Both the position numbers and the translations under genes were made by a program. From positions 1 to 5,080 of the forward strand of contig SKYY01000137.1 of the NCBI GenBank assembly GCA_007127665.1: 5,080 nucleotides of DNA, given 5' to 3'. Positions 1-5,080 of this stretch are shown here, one piece after another; position 1 is the first letter of the stretch; every line of letters begins with the position of its first letter. Source of the stretch: Balneolales bacterium. Lineage in GTDB: Bacteria; Bacteroidota; Rhodothermia; Balneolales; Natronogracilivirgulaceae. The notes under the pieces were generated by a model, which did no database searches, was not told where the DNA came from, and saw only the letters and a program-made list of their open reading frames with translations.

Positions 1-548
1 AGATCACGCTGCAAAAAAGAATTGATATATTCAAGACGCCATTCCATCGACGTTTCATCACTTTCAGCCATAAGGGACGGGTAGTACCCACCGCGCGTCA
101 GATATGTTTCCAAACTGACCGCTTCGCTGACCTCCATATACAAATGGGGAGGAAGATGAATATAGTTGACATAACCATACAGTACCTTCGCATCCTGCCC
201 CAGCAATTCCATTGATGCACTTCCGAGTAACAGATACATTCCCGGGCGCTTTTTCTGGTCTACAGTCCGTCTTAAAACCGTAAACATATCGGGCATGTGA
301 TGAATACCGTCAATACATACAAGTTTGTCTGCCTGGGCTTCAAAAAACCATTCCGGGTCGTCCAGTTTCTGAAGATCTGAGAGTTTTTCGAGATTCAGGT
401 AAATTGTCTCACGACCCCGGATTTTTGATAACAACTGTTTCGCCAGCACAGACTTGCCGCTATGTCGGGATCCCGTGACGACAGTTACAGGTTTGGTTTG
501 GAGTGACCGTGCAATCTCTTTTTCAACTGATCTGGGGAAATAGTCCAT
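1..548 (-). CDS. AAA_14/DUF4143-type ATP-binding protein, N-terminal half (partial)
   Basis: The ATG at 548-546 opens 182 codons that run off the left edge without a stop. Seen: a Walker A P-loop GSRHSGKS (residues 26-33), a Walker B-like strand LVCID (76-80), a sensor-like LLLGSAS (106-112), and a tail GGYYPSLM...WRLEYINSFLQRD (153-182). Known: this motif order is typical of the predicted ATPases with an AAA_14 core and C-terminal DUF4143, usually about 380-400 residues, so about half the protein is visible. They are common in bacteria and archaea and their cellular role is largely unknown. Odd: family members usually have Asp-Glu in Walker B and a Leu-Ala-Gly-Arg motif, whereas here these read Asp80-Gly81 and LYGY (123-126). 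Hydrolysis may therefore be weak or lost (inference). An AGGAA stands 2 nt before the ATG, a short spacing. The gene has its own promoter and is probably monocistronic at its 5' end. Confidence 0.82.
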   Translation of the reverse strand, partial: MDYFPRSVEKEIARSLQTKPVTVVTGSRHSGKSVLAKQLLSKIRGRETIYLNLEKLSDLQKLDDPEWFFEAQADKLVCIDGIHHMPDMFTVLRRTVDQKKRPGMYLLLGSASMELLGQDAKVLYGYVNYIHLPPHLYMEVSEAVSLETYLTRGGYYPSLMAESDETSMEWRLEYINSFLQRD

Positions 549-588
549 AATTCCTGACGGTTTGTAATGGGTGCTTACATATTGCTTA

Positions 589-618
589 ATTATATTATAC
601 AATGGTGGTCATTGTCAA
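589..618 (-). promoter_or_regulatory. Sigma70-type promoter of the DUF4143-type ATPase gene
   Basis: Read on the minus strand, a perfect TTGACA (618-613) is followed after 18 bp by a perfect TATAAT (594-589). A second TATAAT overlaps it at 599-594, but its 13-bp spacer is too short. Transcription would start near 582, giving a leader of about 34 nt before the ATG at 548. Consensus at both boxes suggests intrinsic strength. The caveat is that the primary sigma factors of Bacteroidota prefer other boxes, so strength depends on the host. Confidence 0.65.
599..615 (-). promoter_or_regulatory. Operator-like dyad inside the ATPase promoter
   Basis: ACAATG (599-604) and CATTGT (610-615) form a perfect 6-bp inverted repeat around a 5-bp centre. 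The dyad covers half of the -35 box and nearly all of the spacer up to the -10, where a bound repressor would block RNA polymerase. Who binds is unknown. No regulator gene is visible in the window, so autoregulation or a distant repressor are both open. Confidence 0.4.
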
Positions 619-708
619 GAAAAAAACAACCGGATTTGATTTCTGGATTCAAGAGAGTGGCCGGGATGCAAGTGAATCGTGTGCCTGTCAAAGGCCTTAA
701 TCAGACAT

Positions 709-726
709 AACCGGGCCAGCCCGGTT
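709..726 (-). terminator. GC-rich hairpin directly behind the GH3 gene
   Basis: A perfect 7-bp stem, AACCGGG/CCCGGTT, with a 4-nt loop begins on the last base of the GH3 stop codon (726-728). Its position suggests it ends or stabilises the citrate synthase-GH3 transcript. On the minus strand no U-run follows, so it is not a classical intrinsic terminator. A T7 run (737-743) lies on the plus-strand side, where an alternative GCCAG/CTGGC stem (715-719/730-734) could stop antisense transcription. Confidence 0.4.
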
Positions 727-2282
727 CAACTGGCGCTTTTTTTATTGGTATCAGCCGTCGGTTTTCTGCACAGAGCGATCATATCGGTAATTTTTTCTTC
801 ATCGTCCAGTATGCGGGGCATTTTTGTCTGTGCATGCAGTGACTGATGCTTTTCACGCCAGTTGTACATGGCATCTTTGGACAGATTAAGTAAAACAGGC
901 GGATGGATGCCCATGCTCTCCCTTCTGTTCTGGTAATGCCGGTTGATCTTGCGGAGGTTGTCATCCAGAAGTCGGGTGAATCTATCCAGGTTCTCGGGTT
1001 CTTTGACCCACTGGACAAACCAGTAATGTCTTGGTGCCCCTAAGTCCGGATCAATCAGACCACCCATGGCAAAAACAGAAAACTCCGCACCGGTTTGTCC
1101 TGCGGCAGTTTCAAGAGCGTTTTGTGCCTCATACGACTCGACTGCTTCCCCGAAACGGTCAAATATCTCGGAAACGCGTCCAATCACCTTAATACGGGGC
1201 TGCTCAAGGTCCGTGAATTCAATTACATCATTGATCATGTAGCGAAACAGCCCGGAATTACTGGAGACCACAAGCGAATAGGGCACACCTTTCTGAACCT
1301 GCCAGGTTGGTATGGTTTTCTGTCCCTGCAGATTGTCCTTATGCTCTTTGGGGTTCGGTATCCACTCGTAAAAGACTCCGTTATCTACGATGAGGCGGAG
1401 GTCCGTGCGCTTCAGGTCGTCGCTGAATGCGAAGTATGACTCCGAAGCGCCGTAATTCTCAATGTAATCCATATCCAGGCCTTTCAGCAGCTGGTTGAAA
1501 TGGGGGCGATAGGTGTTCAATGCCTCTCCGCCACAAATCAGAAGCCGCAGATTCGGCCAGATATCTTTTATCTGCTTTTTGCCGGTAATTTCCAGAGCTC
1601 GCTGAAAAAACCGCAATGCCCAGGAGGGGATTGCAACGATCTTGCGAACATCTGAATTAACAGCCCGCTCCAGGGTCCGGTCAAACTTCTCCGTCCACTC
1701 TTCCCGTATCATGGTCTGAGGGGACCGGACCTGAAAGAGAGAAAGCCAGCCGGGTGAAAGCTTGGCAAGATAGGCACTGATTTCACCCAGTCGAATATTT
1801 GACTTTGAATCGAGCCGCTCGATATTTCCGGGCAGGCTTACGTGGCTGCCCATGAAGAAATGCAGGAAGTTGGGATTCTGCTTGATATAGGAGATAATGA
1901 CCTTTCGCATGAAGCGCTGGTCGCTCCGAAGCCGGTCTTCACTCAGCGGAACGTGCTTGCCTTTTCCGGTTGTGCCCGCGGATACGGCGAAGTTCTGGAT
2001 CTTGTTCGGCCAGAGAAGATACTGTTCTCCATTTTTCAACCGCTCTATGTACGGTTCGATGTCATCATAGGTGACCATGGGTACCTGGCGGACATATTCA
2101 TCGAAGCCGGATATTTTTGAAAAACGGTACCGTTTTCCATATTCGGTTTGAGCCCCTTTACGGAGCATGTAAGCCAGTACCTTCTTCTGTGCCGTTTCGA
2201 CCGATGCAGGCATGGTGAAATGCGTAAAAGGTTTGCTATCGTTTTTCAAGCGGAGTCCAGGAGAGGTTCTTATCACCAACAT
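726..2282 (-). CDS. GH3-family acyl-adenylating protein (GH3 auxin-responsive promoter family)
   Basis: 518 residues, full length for bacterial GH3 proteins. These belong to the acyl-adenylate-forming superfamily; plant members join acyl acids such as auxin or jasmonate to amino acids, while the bacterial substrate is mostly unknown. Seen: N-terminal AQTEYGKRY (44-52), ATP-binding SAGTTGKGKHVPLS (101-114), a GGEAL loop (251-255), YGASE (277-281), FRYMINDVIEFTD (346-358), GRVSEIFDRFGEAVES (368-383) and C-terminal Q485TKMPR. The usual Gly before the Asp of the third ATP motif is Asn351. The protein is likely cytoplasmic, with no signal peptide seen. The first ATG (2282) lies inside the end of the citrate synthase gene (47-bp overlap). 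A second start at Met24 (2213) would leave a 22-nt gap. Neither has a strong ribosome site. I prefer 2282 because residues 10-40 resemble the helix that precedes Q32 in relatives. The gene is co-transcribed downstream of citrate synthase. Confidence 0.88.
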   Translation of the reverse strand: MLVIRTSPGLRLKNDSKPFTHFTMPASVETAQKKVLAYMLRKGAQTEYGKRYRFSKISGFDEYVRQVPMVTYDDIEPYIERLKNGEQYLLWPNKIQNFAVSAGTTGKGKHVPLSEDRLRSDQRFMRKVIISYIKQNPNFLHFFMGSHVSLPGNIERLDSKSNIRLGEISAYLAKLSPGWLSLFQVRSPQTMIREEWTEKFDRTLERAVNSDVRKIVAIPSWALRFFQRALEITGKKQIKDIWPNLRLLICGGEALNTYRPHFNQLLKGLDMDYIENYGASESYFAFSDDLKRTDLRLIVDNGVFYEWIPNPKEHKDNLQGQKTIPTWQVQKGVPYSLVVSSNSGLFRYMINDVIEFTDLEQPRIKVIGRVSEIFDRFGEAVESYEAQNALETAAGQTGAEFSVFAMGGLIDPDLGAPRHYWFVQWVKEPENLDRFTRLLDDNLRKINRHYQNRRESMGIHPPVLLNLSKDAMYNWREKHQSLHAQTKMPRILDDEEKITDMIALCRKPTADTNKKSAS

Positions 2283-3396
2283 ACAGCTGCCGTGGACGTA
2301 TAAGGCGGTTGTTGGCGGCCTGTTCGATGTAGTGGGCTGTCCAGCCGGTGATACGGCTCATGGCAAAGATACATGTGAAAAGATCGGGTTTGATTCCCAT
2401 GGAATAGTAGACCGTTGCCGAATAGAAATCAACATTAGGGTCGATCCCCTTCTCTTTCTTCATGACCTCCGTAATCTTTTCCGACCACTCGTAGAGATAA
2501 AGGCTGTCGGTTTCTTCAGCAAGTGACCTGGCCATGGTTTGAAGGTGTTTCGCTCTCGGGTCAACGGTGCGATAAACGCGATGGCCGAATCCCATTACTT
2601 TTTTCCGTTCGGCTAGTCGTTCCTTTATATACGCTTCGACATCTGCGTCTTTATCCAGCTTCAGAAGCATGTTCATTACAGCTGTGTTGGCGCCTCCATG
2701 CAAGGGCCCCTTCAGGGATCCGATGGCGCCGGTGACGGCTGAGTAAATGTCGGACTGTGTAGAACAGATTGCCCTGGCAGCAAAAGTGGATGCGTTCATT
2801 CCATGTTCGGCATGGATGATAAGACAGATATCCATGGTCTTCTCGGTACTTTCACCTGGTCGCTCTCCATTGAGCATATATAGAAAATTGTAGGCAGTAC
2901 TTCCTTCCTTCAGTGGAGCGATTATATCCTTGCCATCCCGGGCTCTTTGGTACCCGGCTATGATTGTGGGCATTTTTGCTGTCATTCGGATGGATTTTCG
3001 CATATTGGCGTCAGGATCGTCCACCGGTGCCTCCTCATCAAAGTCCGCCAGCATGGAAGTTGCTGTACGCAACACGGACATGGGTTCCGCATCTTTGCTG
3101 GTGTTTTTCAGATAATCGATCAAAGCATCAGGGAGTTCACGCTCCGCAATCAGCTTTTCCTTCAAATCATCCAGTTCCTGTACCGTTGGCAGGCGGTCGT
3201 TCCACAAAAGAAATGCGACCTCTTCAAATGTGGCCTTGCTGGCAAGTACATCAATATTATACCCCGCATAAATCAGCTCGCCCTTTTCACCATCAATGGC
3301 ACTTTTTGTAGAAGAAAAAGCAACGATTCCCTCCAACCCCCGGTTGATGTAAGGATATTTGTCAGTGTCAATGATCTCATGAAGTTTGTTACTCAT
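2236..3396 (-). CDS. Citrate synthase, short (Bacillus/archaeal-like) type
   Basis: 386 residues. The enzyme condenses oxaloacetate and acetyl-CoA to citrate at the entry of the TCA cycle, in the cytoplasm. Seen: the signature HAEHGMNAST (195-204) with H198, the catalytic KGPLHGGAN (229-237) with H233, MGFGHRVY (268-275) with H272, and catalytic Asp323 before the FYSATVYYSMGI strand. All active-site residues I can map onto E. coli GltA (H229, H264, H305, D362) are present. The N terminus lacks the beta-rich extension of the hexameric GltA type, so a dimer without NADH control is likely (inference). 2-Methylcitrate synthases share these motifs, and no propionate genes are nearby to favour that reading. 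A GGAG (3405-3402) lies 5 nt before the ATG, a good ribosome site. It heads a two-gene operon with the GH3 gene, and the leader carries a 9-bp inverted repeat. Confidence 0.95.
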   Translation of the reverse strand: MSNKLHEIIDTDKYPYINRGLEGIVAFSSTKSAIDGEKGELIYAGYNIDVLASKATFEEVAFLLWNDRLPTVQELDDLKEKLIAERELPDALIDYLKNTSKDAEPMSVLRTATSMLADFDEEAPVDDPDANMRKSIRMTAKMPTIIAGYQRARDGKDIIAPLKEGSTAYNFLYMLNGERPGESTEKTMDICLIIHAEHGMNASTFAARAICSTQSDIYSAVTGAIGSLKGPLHGGANTAVMNMLLKLDKDADVEAYIKERLAERKKVMGFGHRVYRTVDPRAKHLQTMARSLAEETDSLYLYEWSEKITEVMKKEKGIDPNVDFYSATVYYSMGIKPDLFTCIFAMSRITGWTAHYIEQAANNRLIRPRQLYVGDKNLSWTPLEKR

Positions 3397-3406
3397 AGAT
3401 GCTCCG

Positions 3407-3455
3407 TATTATGCAAATGACTATCACTAATTCTGTTAAGAACCCGTGCATAATA
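3407..3455 (-). promoter_or_regulatory. Paired 9-bp inverted repeat in the citrate synthase leader
   Basis: TATTATGCA at 3407-3415 and its exact reverse complement TGCATAATA at 3447-3455 flank 31 bp. The proximal arm abuts the GGAG ribosome site of citrate synthase. As DNA these could be two half-sites of a regulator. As RNA, a 9-bp stem with a 31-nt loop would sit beside the ribosome site. The sequence does not tell which. Confidence 0.35.
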
Positions 3456-3463
3456 AAAACATG

Positions 3464-3491
3464 ATTTTATGAAAAAACATACATTTTGCAG
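3464..3491 (-). promoter_or_regulatory. Weak candidate promoter for the citrate synthase-GH3 operon
   Basis: On the minus strand, TAAAAT (3469-3464, one mismatch to TATAAT) lies 16 bp after CTGCAA (3491-3486), a poor -35. Transcription would start near 3457, almost at the distal arm of the inverted repeat at 3407-3455, giving a leader of about 60 nt. The region is AT-rich, so chance matches are easy. Confidence 0.22.
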
Positions 3492-3730
3492 CACAGGAAT
3501 TCGCTTTTGTTTACGTGAGAATAACATTCCACGCACTCGTGTGGTTCATTTCATCGAGATTTTTCTGCTACCCCTGAGGTAACAGATACAGACAGGTTGA
3601 TTACAGTTCTGGATTCAACCGGGAAATTATGATTTTCACAACATCGCTGCTTCGGTAACAGCTCTTGCAAAACGTCCATACCTGCAGACCCCCGACTCCA
3701 AATGATACTGATAATTACCGTTAATTTCAC

Positions 3731-3746
3731 CCGTTTATTCAAACGG
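3731..3746. repeat. Perfect 16-bp hairpin/inverted repeat
   Basis: CCGTTT (3731-3736), loop ATTC, and AAACGG (3741-3746) form a perfect 6-bp stem. No T-run follows on either strand, so it is not an intrinsic terminator. It could be an operator or RNA structure in the divergent region, with no further evidence. Confidence 0.35.
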
Positions 3747-3933
3747 AATTCACAAGATATTCATCGCAGGGTTGTTGTTCCCGGTTAAATTCTGTTTCTC
3801 TATCGCGTTGCAGCCAATTGTAAAGCAATGGAACCTGTTCAGGCAAGTTTAAAATTATCATCAATATGTGATTGCTAATGGCAAGGGCCTTATACACCGT
3901 CACTCTTGAAATGATTGCACCCGGGAAAATTCT

Positions 3934-3959
3934 ATACAAAAAAAATATAAATTTTGTAT
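3934..3959. repeat. AT-rich inverted repeat upstream of the RraB-like/mazG pair
   Basis: ATACAAAA (3934-3941) and TTTTGTAT (3952-3959) are exact reverse complements around a 10-bp A/T-only centre. It lies about 75-100 bp before the RraB-like start, a usual place for a transcription factor site, and overlaps a possible upstream promoter element. Low sequence complexity weakens the case. Confidence 0.35.
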
Positions 3960-3983
3960 GAAGAGTTGAAGCTTTGTAATTTG
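3952..3983 (+). promoter_or_regulatory. Possible Bacteroidota-like promoter for the RraB-like/mazG pair
   Basis: TTTTG (3952-3956) is followed after 20 bp by TAATTTG (3977-3983). This resembles the Bacteroidota pattern of TTTG near -33 and TAnnTTTG near -7, but is one base short in the second box. No good sigma70 pair was found between 3890 and 4031. If real, the leader would be about 40 nt. Confidence 0.2.
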
Positions 3984-4031
3984 AGGCTGTCTGACTTCTA
4001 GCATTATCGATGCCAGATAAACGACACCTGA

Positions 4032-4355
4032 ATGCACATCGTTCCGACTATGAAAGCAATCAATGACAAAGGGCTTTTTCCCGGTTATGGATACGGGCCC
4101 GCTGAACCTGAGAGACCAATCGTTTTTTATATTGAATTGTACGAGGAAAGTTCCGCATATTATCTGGCAGCCCGATTGCAGAAAGAGCATTGGGAAGTTA
4201 ATGTCATACCTGCCGGCTCCTGCTGGATTCTCCTTGCACACGCACTGGTAACACCTGATCATCAAACCATAGGTGATCTGTGTGACTACCTGTCGGATTT
4301 GTCCGAGTTCTATGGCGGTTCGTTCAAGAGATGGGAGCTGAATTCACTCTCATAA
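4032..4355 (+). CDS. Small RraB-like protein (ribonuclease E regulator B-like domain)
   Basis: 107 residues, probably cytoplasmic. The pattern fits the RraB-like fold: a strand PIVFYIELY (29-37), a helix with AARLQKEHW (46-54), a strand EVNVIP (55-60), a strand CWILLAH (64-70), a helix around 77-93, and an ending YGGSFKRWE (94-102). Relatives end in Gly-Gly-x-Tyr-Asp-Gly-Trp-Glu, and here the GG and WE remain. Known: E. coli RraB binds RNase E and changes its mRNA cleavage. Whether this protein has that role is uncertain, since many distant members are uncharacterised and it is much shorter than E. coli RraB. An in-frame TGA lies immediately before the ATG at 4032, so the start is there or at Met7 (4050); Met7 would leave a 101-residue protein. 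No Shine-Dalgarno site is visible. It stands 6 nt before mazG in the same frame. The function call is moderate; that the gene is real is more certain. Confidence 0.6.
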   Translation: MHIVPTMKAINDKGLFPGYGYGPAEPERPIVFYIELYEESSAYYLAARLQKEHWEVNVIPAGSCWILLAHALVTPDHQTIGDLCDYLSDLSEFYGGSFKRWELNSLS

Positions 4356-4361
4356 CGTTAC

Positions 4362-5080
4362 ATGTCCGAAACAAGAAGTCCCTCCCGAAGCTTTACCGAC
4401 CTCGTAGAAATCATGGCCATCCTCCGCAGGGAGTGTCCCTGGGATCGTCAACAGACACACGAATCCATCAAAGACCTGATGGTGGAGGAAATTTACGAGG
4501 CCATTGAAGCAATCGACAATGATGACCCTGCTGAACTGAAAAAAGAGCTGGGAGATCTTTTGCTTCACGTTGTATTTCACACCGAAATCGCCCGTGAGTC
4601 CGGACGCTTCAACATAGGTGATGTCATCTACGGGATTCAGGAGAAACTCATCCGCAGACACCCACATGTCTTTGCGGATACCCGCGCCGGCGACTCCGCC
4701 ACGGTTGTTCGCAACTGGGAAGACCTCAAGATGAAGGAGAAAGAGCGAAGCTCTGTGCTCCAGGGAGTGCCGGATACGCTTCCCGCCCTGATAAAATCTC
4801 AGCGCATGCAGGAAAAAGCCGCTGCCGTGGGATTTGACTGGCAGACCTGGGAAGAGGCCTGGCCCAAACTTGAAGAGGAGATCGGGGAGTTCAGAAGAGC
4901 GGCACAGCGGGGCAACGAGGAAGAAAAGGCCGGGGAATTCGGCGATCTGCTATTTTCCATTGTAAATGTCGGACGGCTTGCAGGGTTGAACTCCGAAGAC
5001 TGTCTGCGCCTGACAAATCGAAAATTCAAACAGCGCTTCCAGTACATCGAAGAAGTGCTGAACAAGCAGGGAAAGAACCT
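4362..5080 (+). CDS. mazG: MazG nucleoside triphosphate pyrophosphohydrolase (3' end cut by window)
   Basis: 239 full codons are visible and the frame is open at the right edge. E. coli MazG has 263 residues, so about 20-30 are missing. The enzyme hydrolyses NTPs and dNTPs to the monophosphate and pyrophosphate in the cytoplasm, with Mg2+, and is thought to remove abnormal nucleotides. Seen: two tandem all-alpha MazG domains. Domain 1 has CPWDRQQT (25-32), the metal-binding EEIYE (42-46) with E62-x-x-D65, and the linker IRRHPHVF (97-104). Domain 2 has EEIGE (172-176) with E192-x-x-D195 and NRKFKQRF (219-226). Both metal sites are complete. The ATG at 4362 gives a normal N terminus ahead of CPWD, and there is no Shine-Dalgarno site. 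Translation may be coupled to the RraB-like gene, whose TAA lies in the same frame two codons before. No mazE/mazF toxin genes are visible. Confidence 0.95.
   Translation, partial: MSETRSPSRSFTDLVEIMAILRRECPWDRQQTHESIKDLMVEEIYEAIEAIDNDDPAELKKELGDLLLHVVFHTEIARESGRFNIGDVIYGIQEKLIRRHPHVFADTRAGDSATVVRNWEDLKMKEKERSSVLQGVPDTLPALIKSQRMQEKAAAVGFDWQTWEEAWPKLEEEIGEFRRAAQRGNEEEKAGEFGDLLFSIVNVGRLAGLNSEDCLRLTNRKFKQRFQYIEEVLNKQGKN

Larger units (their letters stand above)
3397..4031. other. Divergent intergenic region, about 635 bp, no convincing gene
   Basis: This gap separates the leftward citrate synthase-GH3 operon from the rightward RraB-like/mazG pair, so it must hold both promoters. It is more AT-rich than the genes. 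It contains small inverted repeats: 3407-3455, 3529-3544 (CCACGC/GTGTGG with one G-U pair), GGTTGA/TCAACC at 3595-3600/3615-3620, 3731-3746 and 3934-3959. Two minus-strand open frames (3551-3742, 63 codons; 3739-3939, 66 codons) both need TTG starts, show no family motif and have no ribosome site I would trust. I see no tRNA, no CRISPR repeats and no insertion-sequence ends. A small RNA or a decayed gene remains possible given the size of the gap. Confidence 0.6.

Noticed and set aside
619..664. Minus-strand T7 run after two CCGG words considered as a terminator upstream of the ATPase promoter
   Set aside because: The only stem is 4 bp with a loop of about 27 nt, too weak to support.
1095..1439. 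Plus-strand open frame of 114 codons
   Set aside because: Antisense to the GH3 coding region, which has clear family motifs on the other strand.
2947..3420. Plus-strand open frame of 157 codons
   Set aside because: It lies opposite the well-supported citrate synthase gene, is rich in Cys/His/Arg and low-likelihood runs, and matches no family; an antisense shadow.
3529..3544. CCACGC/GTGTGG hairpin considered as a terminator
   Set aside because: One G-U pair, no U-run after it, and no plus-strand gene upstream that would need it.
3595..3620. GGTTGA...TCAACC considered as a tRNA arm
   Set aside because: No cloverleaf, no acceptor stem and no anticodon arm around it.
3551..3742. Minus-strand open frame of 63 codons in the divergent gap
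   Set aside because: TTG start overlapping the stop of the preceding frame, no family motif and no clear ribosome site; kept only as part of the intergenic description.
3739..3939. Minus-strand open frame of 66 codons in the divergent gap
   Set aside because: It needs a TTG start, has no recognisable motif and no trusted ribosome site. It abuts another TTG-started frame, as chance open frames do.
3900..4265. Minus-strand open frame of 121 codons
   Set aside because: It is mostly antisense to the RraB-like gene and shows no motif. The plus-strand frame has a sensible fold pattern and operon spacing.
4350..4667. Minus-strand open frame of 105 codons
   Set aside because: Antisense to mazG domain 1, whose metal-binding motifs are intact on the plus strand.

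Overview
The window looks like a chromosomal stretch of a Gram-negative bacterium with roughly mid-range GC. My best guess is the Bacteroidota/Rhodothermota side, Balneolales-like. This rests on the DUF4143-type ATPase, the bacterial GH3 protein and the scarcity of clear Shine-Dalgarno sites. It is inferred from memory of protein families, not from a search.

Layout from left to right. Positions 1-548 (minus) hold the N-terminal half of an AAA_14/DUF4143-type ATPase that runs off the left edge. Both its Walker B Glu and its Gly-Arg motif are altered. Positions 549-725 hold its promoter, with consensus -35 and -10 boxes and a 17-bp dyad in the spacer, and a GC-rich hairpin just behind the next gene. 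Positions 726-2282 (minus) encode a GH3-family acyl-adenylating protein, and 2236-3396 (minus) a short-type citrate synthase. The two reading frames overlap by up to 47 bp, so they form a citrate synthase-GH3 operon read right to left. Positions 3397-4031 are a roughly 635-bp AT-rich divergent intergenic region with several inverted repeats and no convincing gene. Positions 4032-4355 (plus) encode a small RraB-like protein. It is followed 6 nt later, in the same reading frame, by mazG (4362-5080, plus), which runs off the right edge.

Functionally, citrate synthase feeds acetyl-CoA into the TCA cycle and the GH3 protein probably activates a carboxylic acid of unknown identity. The divergent pair joins a possible RNA-decay modulator to an NTP pyrophosphohydrolase that cleans up abnormal nucleotides. 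Most of the window is ordinary housekeeping sequence. The points worth a second look are the degenerate ATPase with its operator-like promoter, the citrate synthase/GH3 overlap, the paired half-sites in the citrate synthase leader, and the same-frame RraB-like/mazG junction. I see no clear new multi-gene system.
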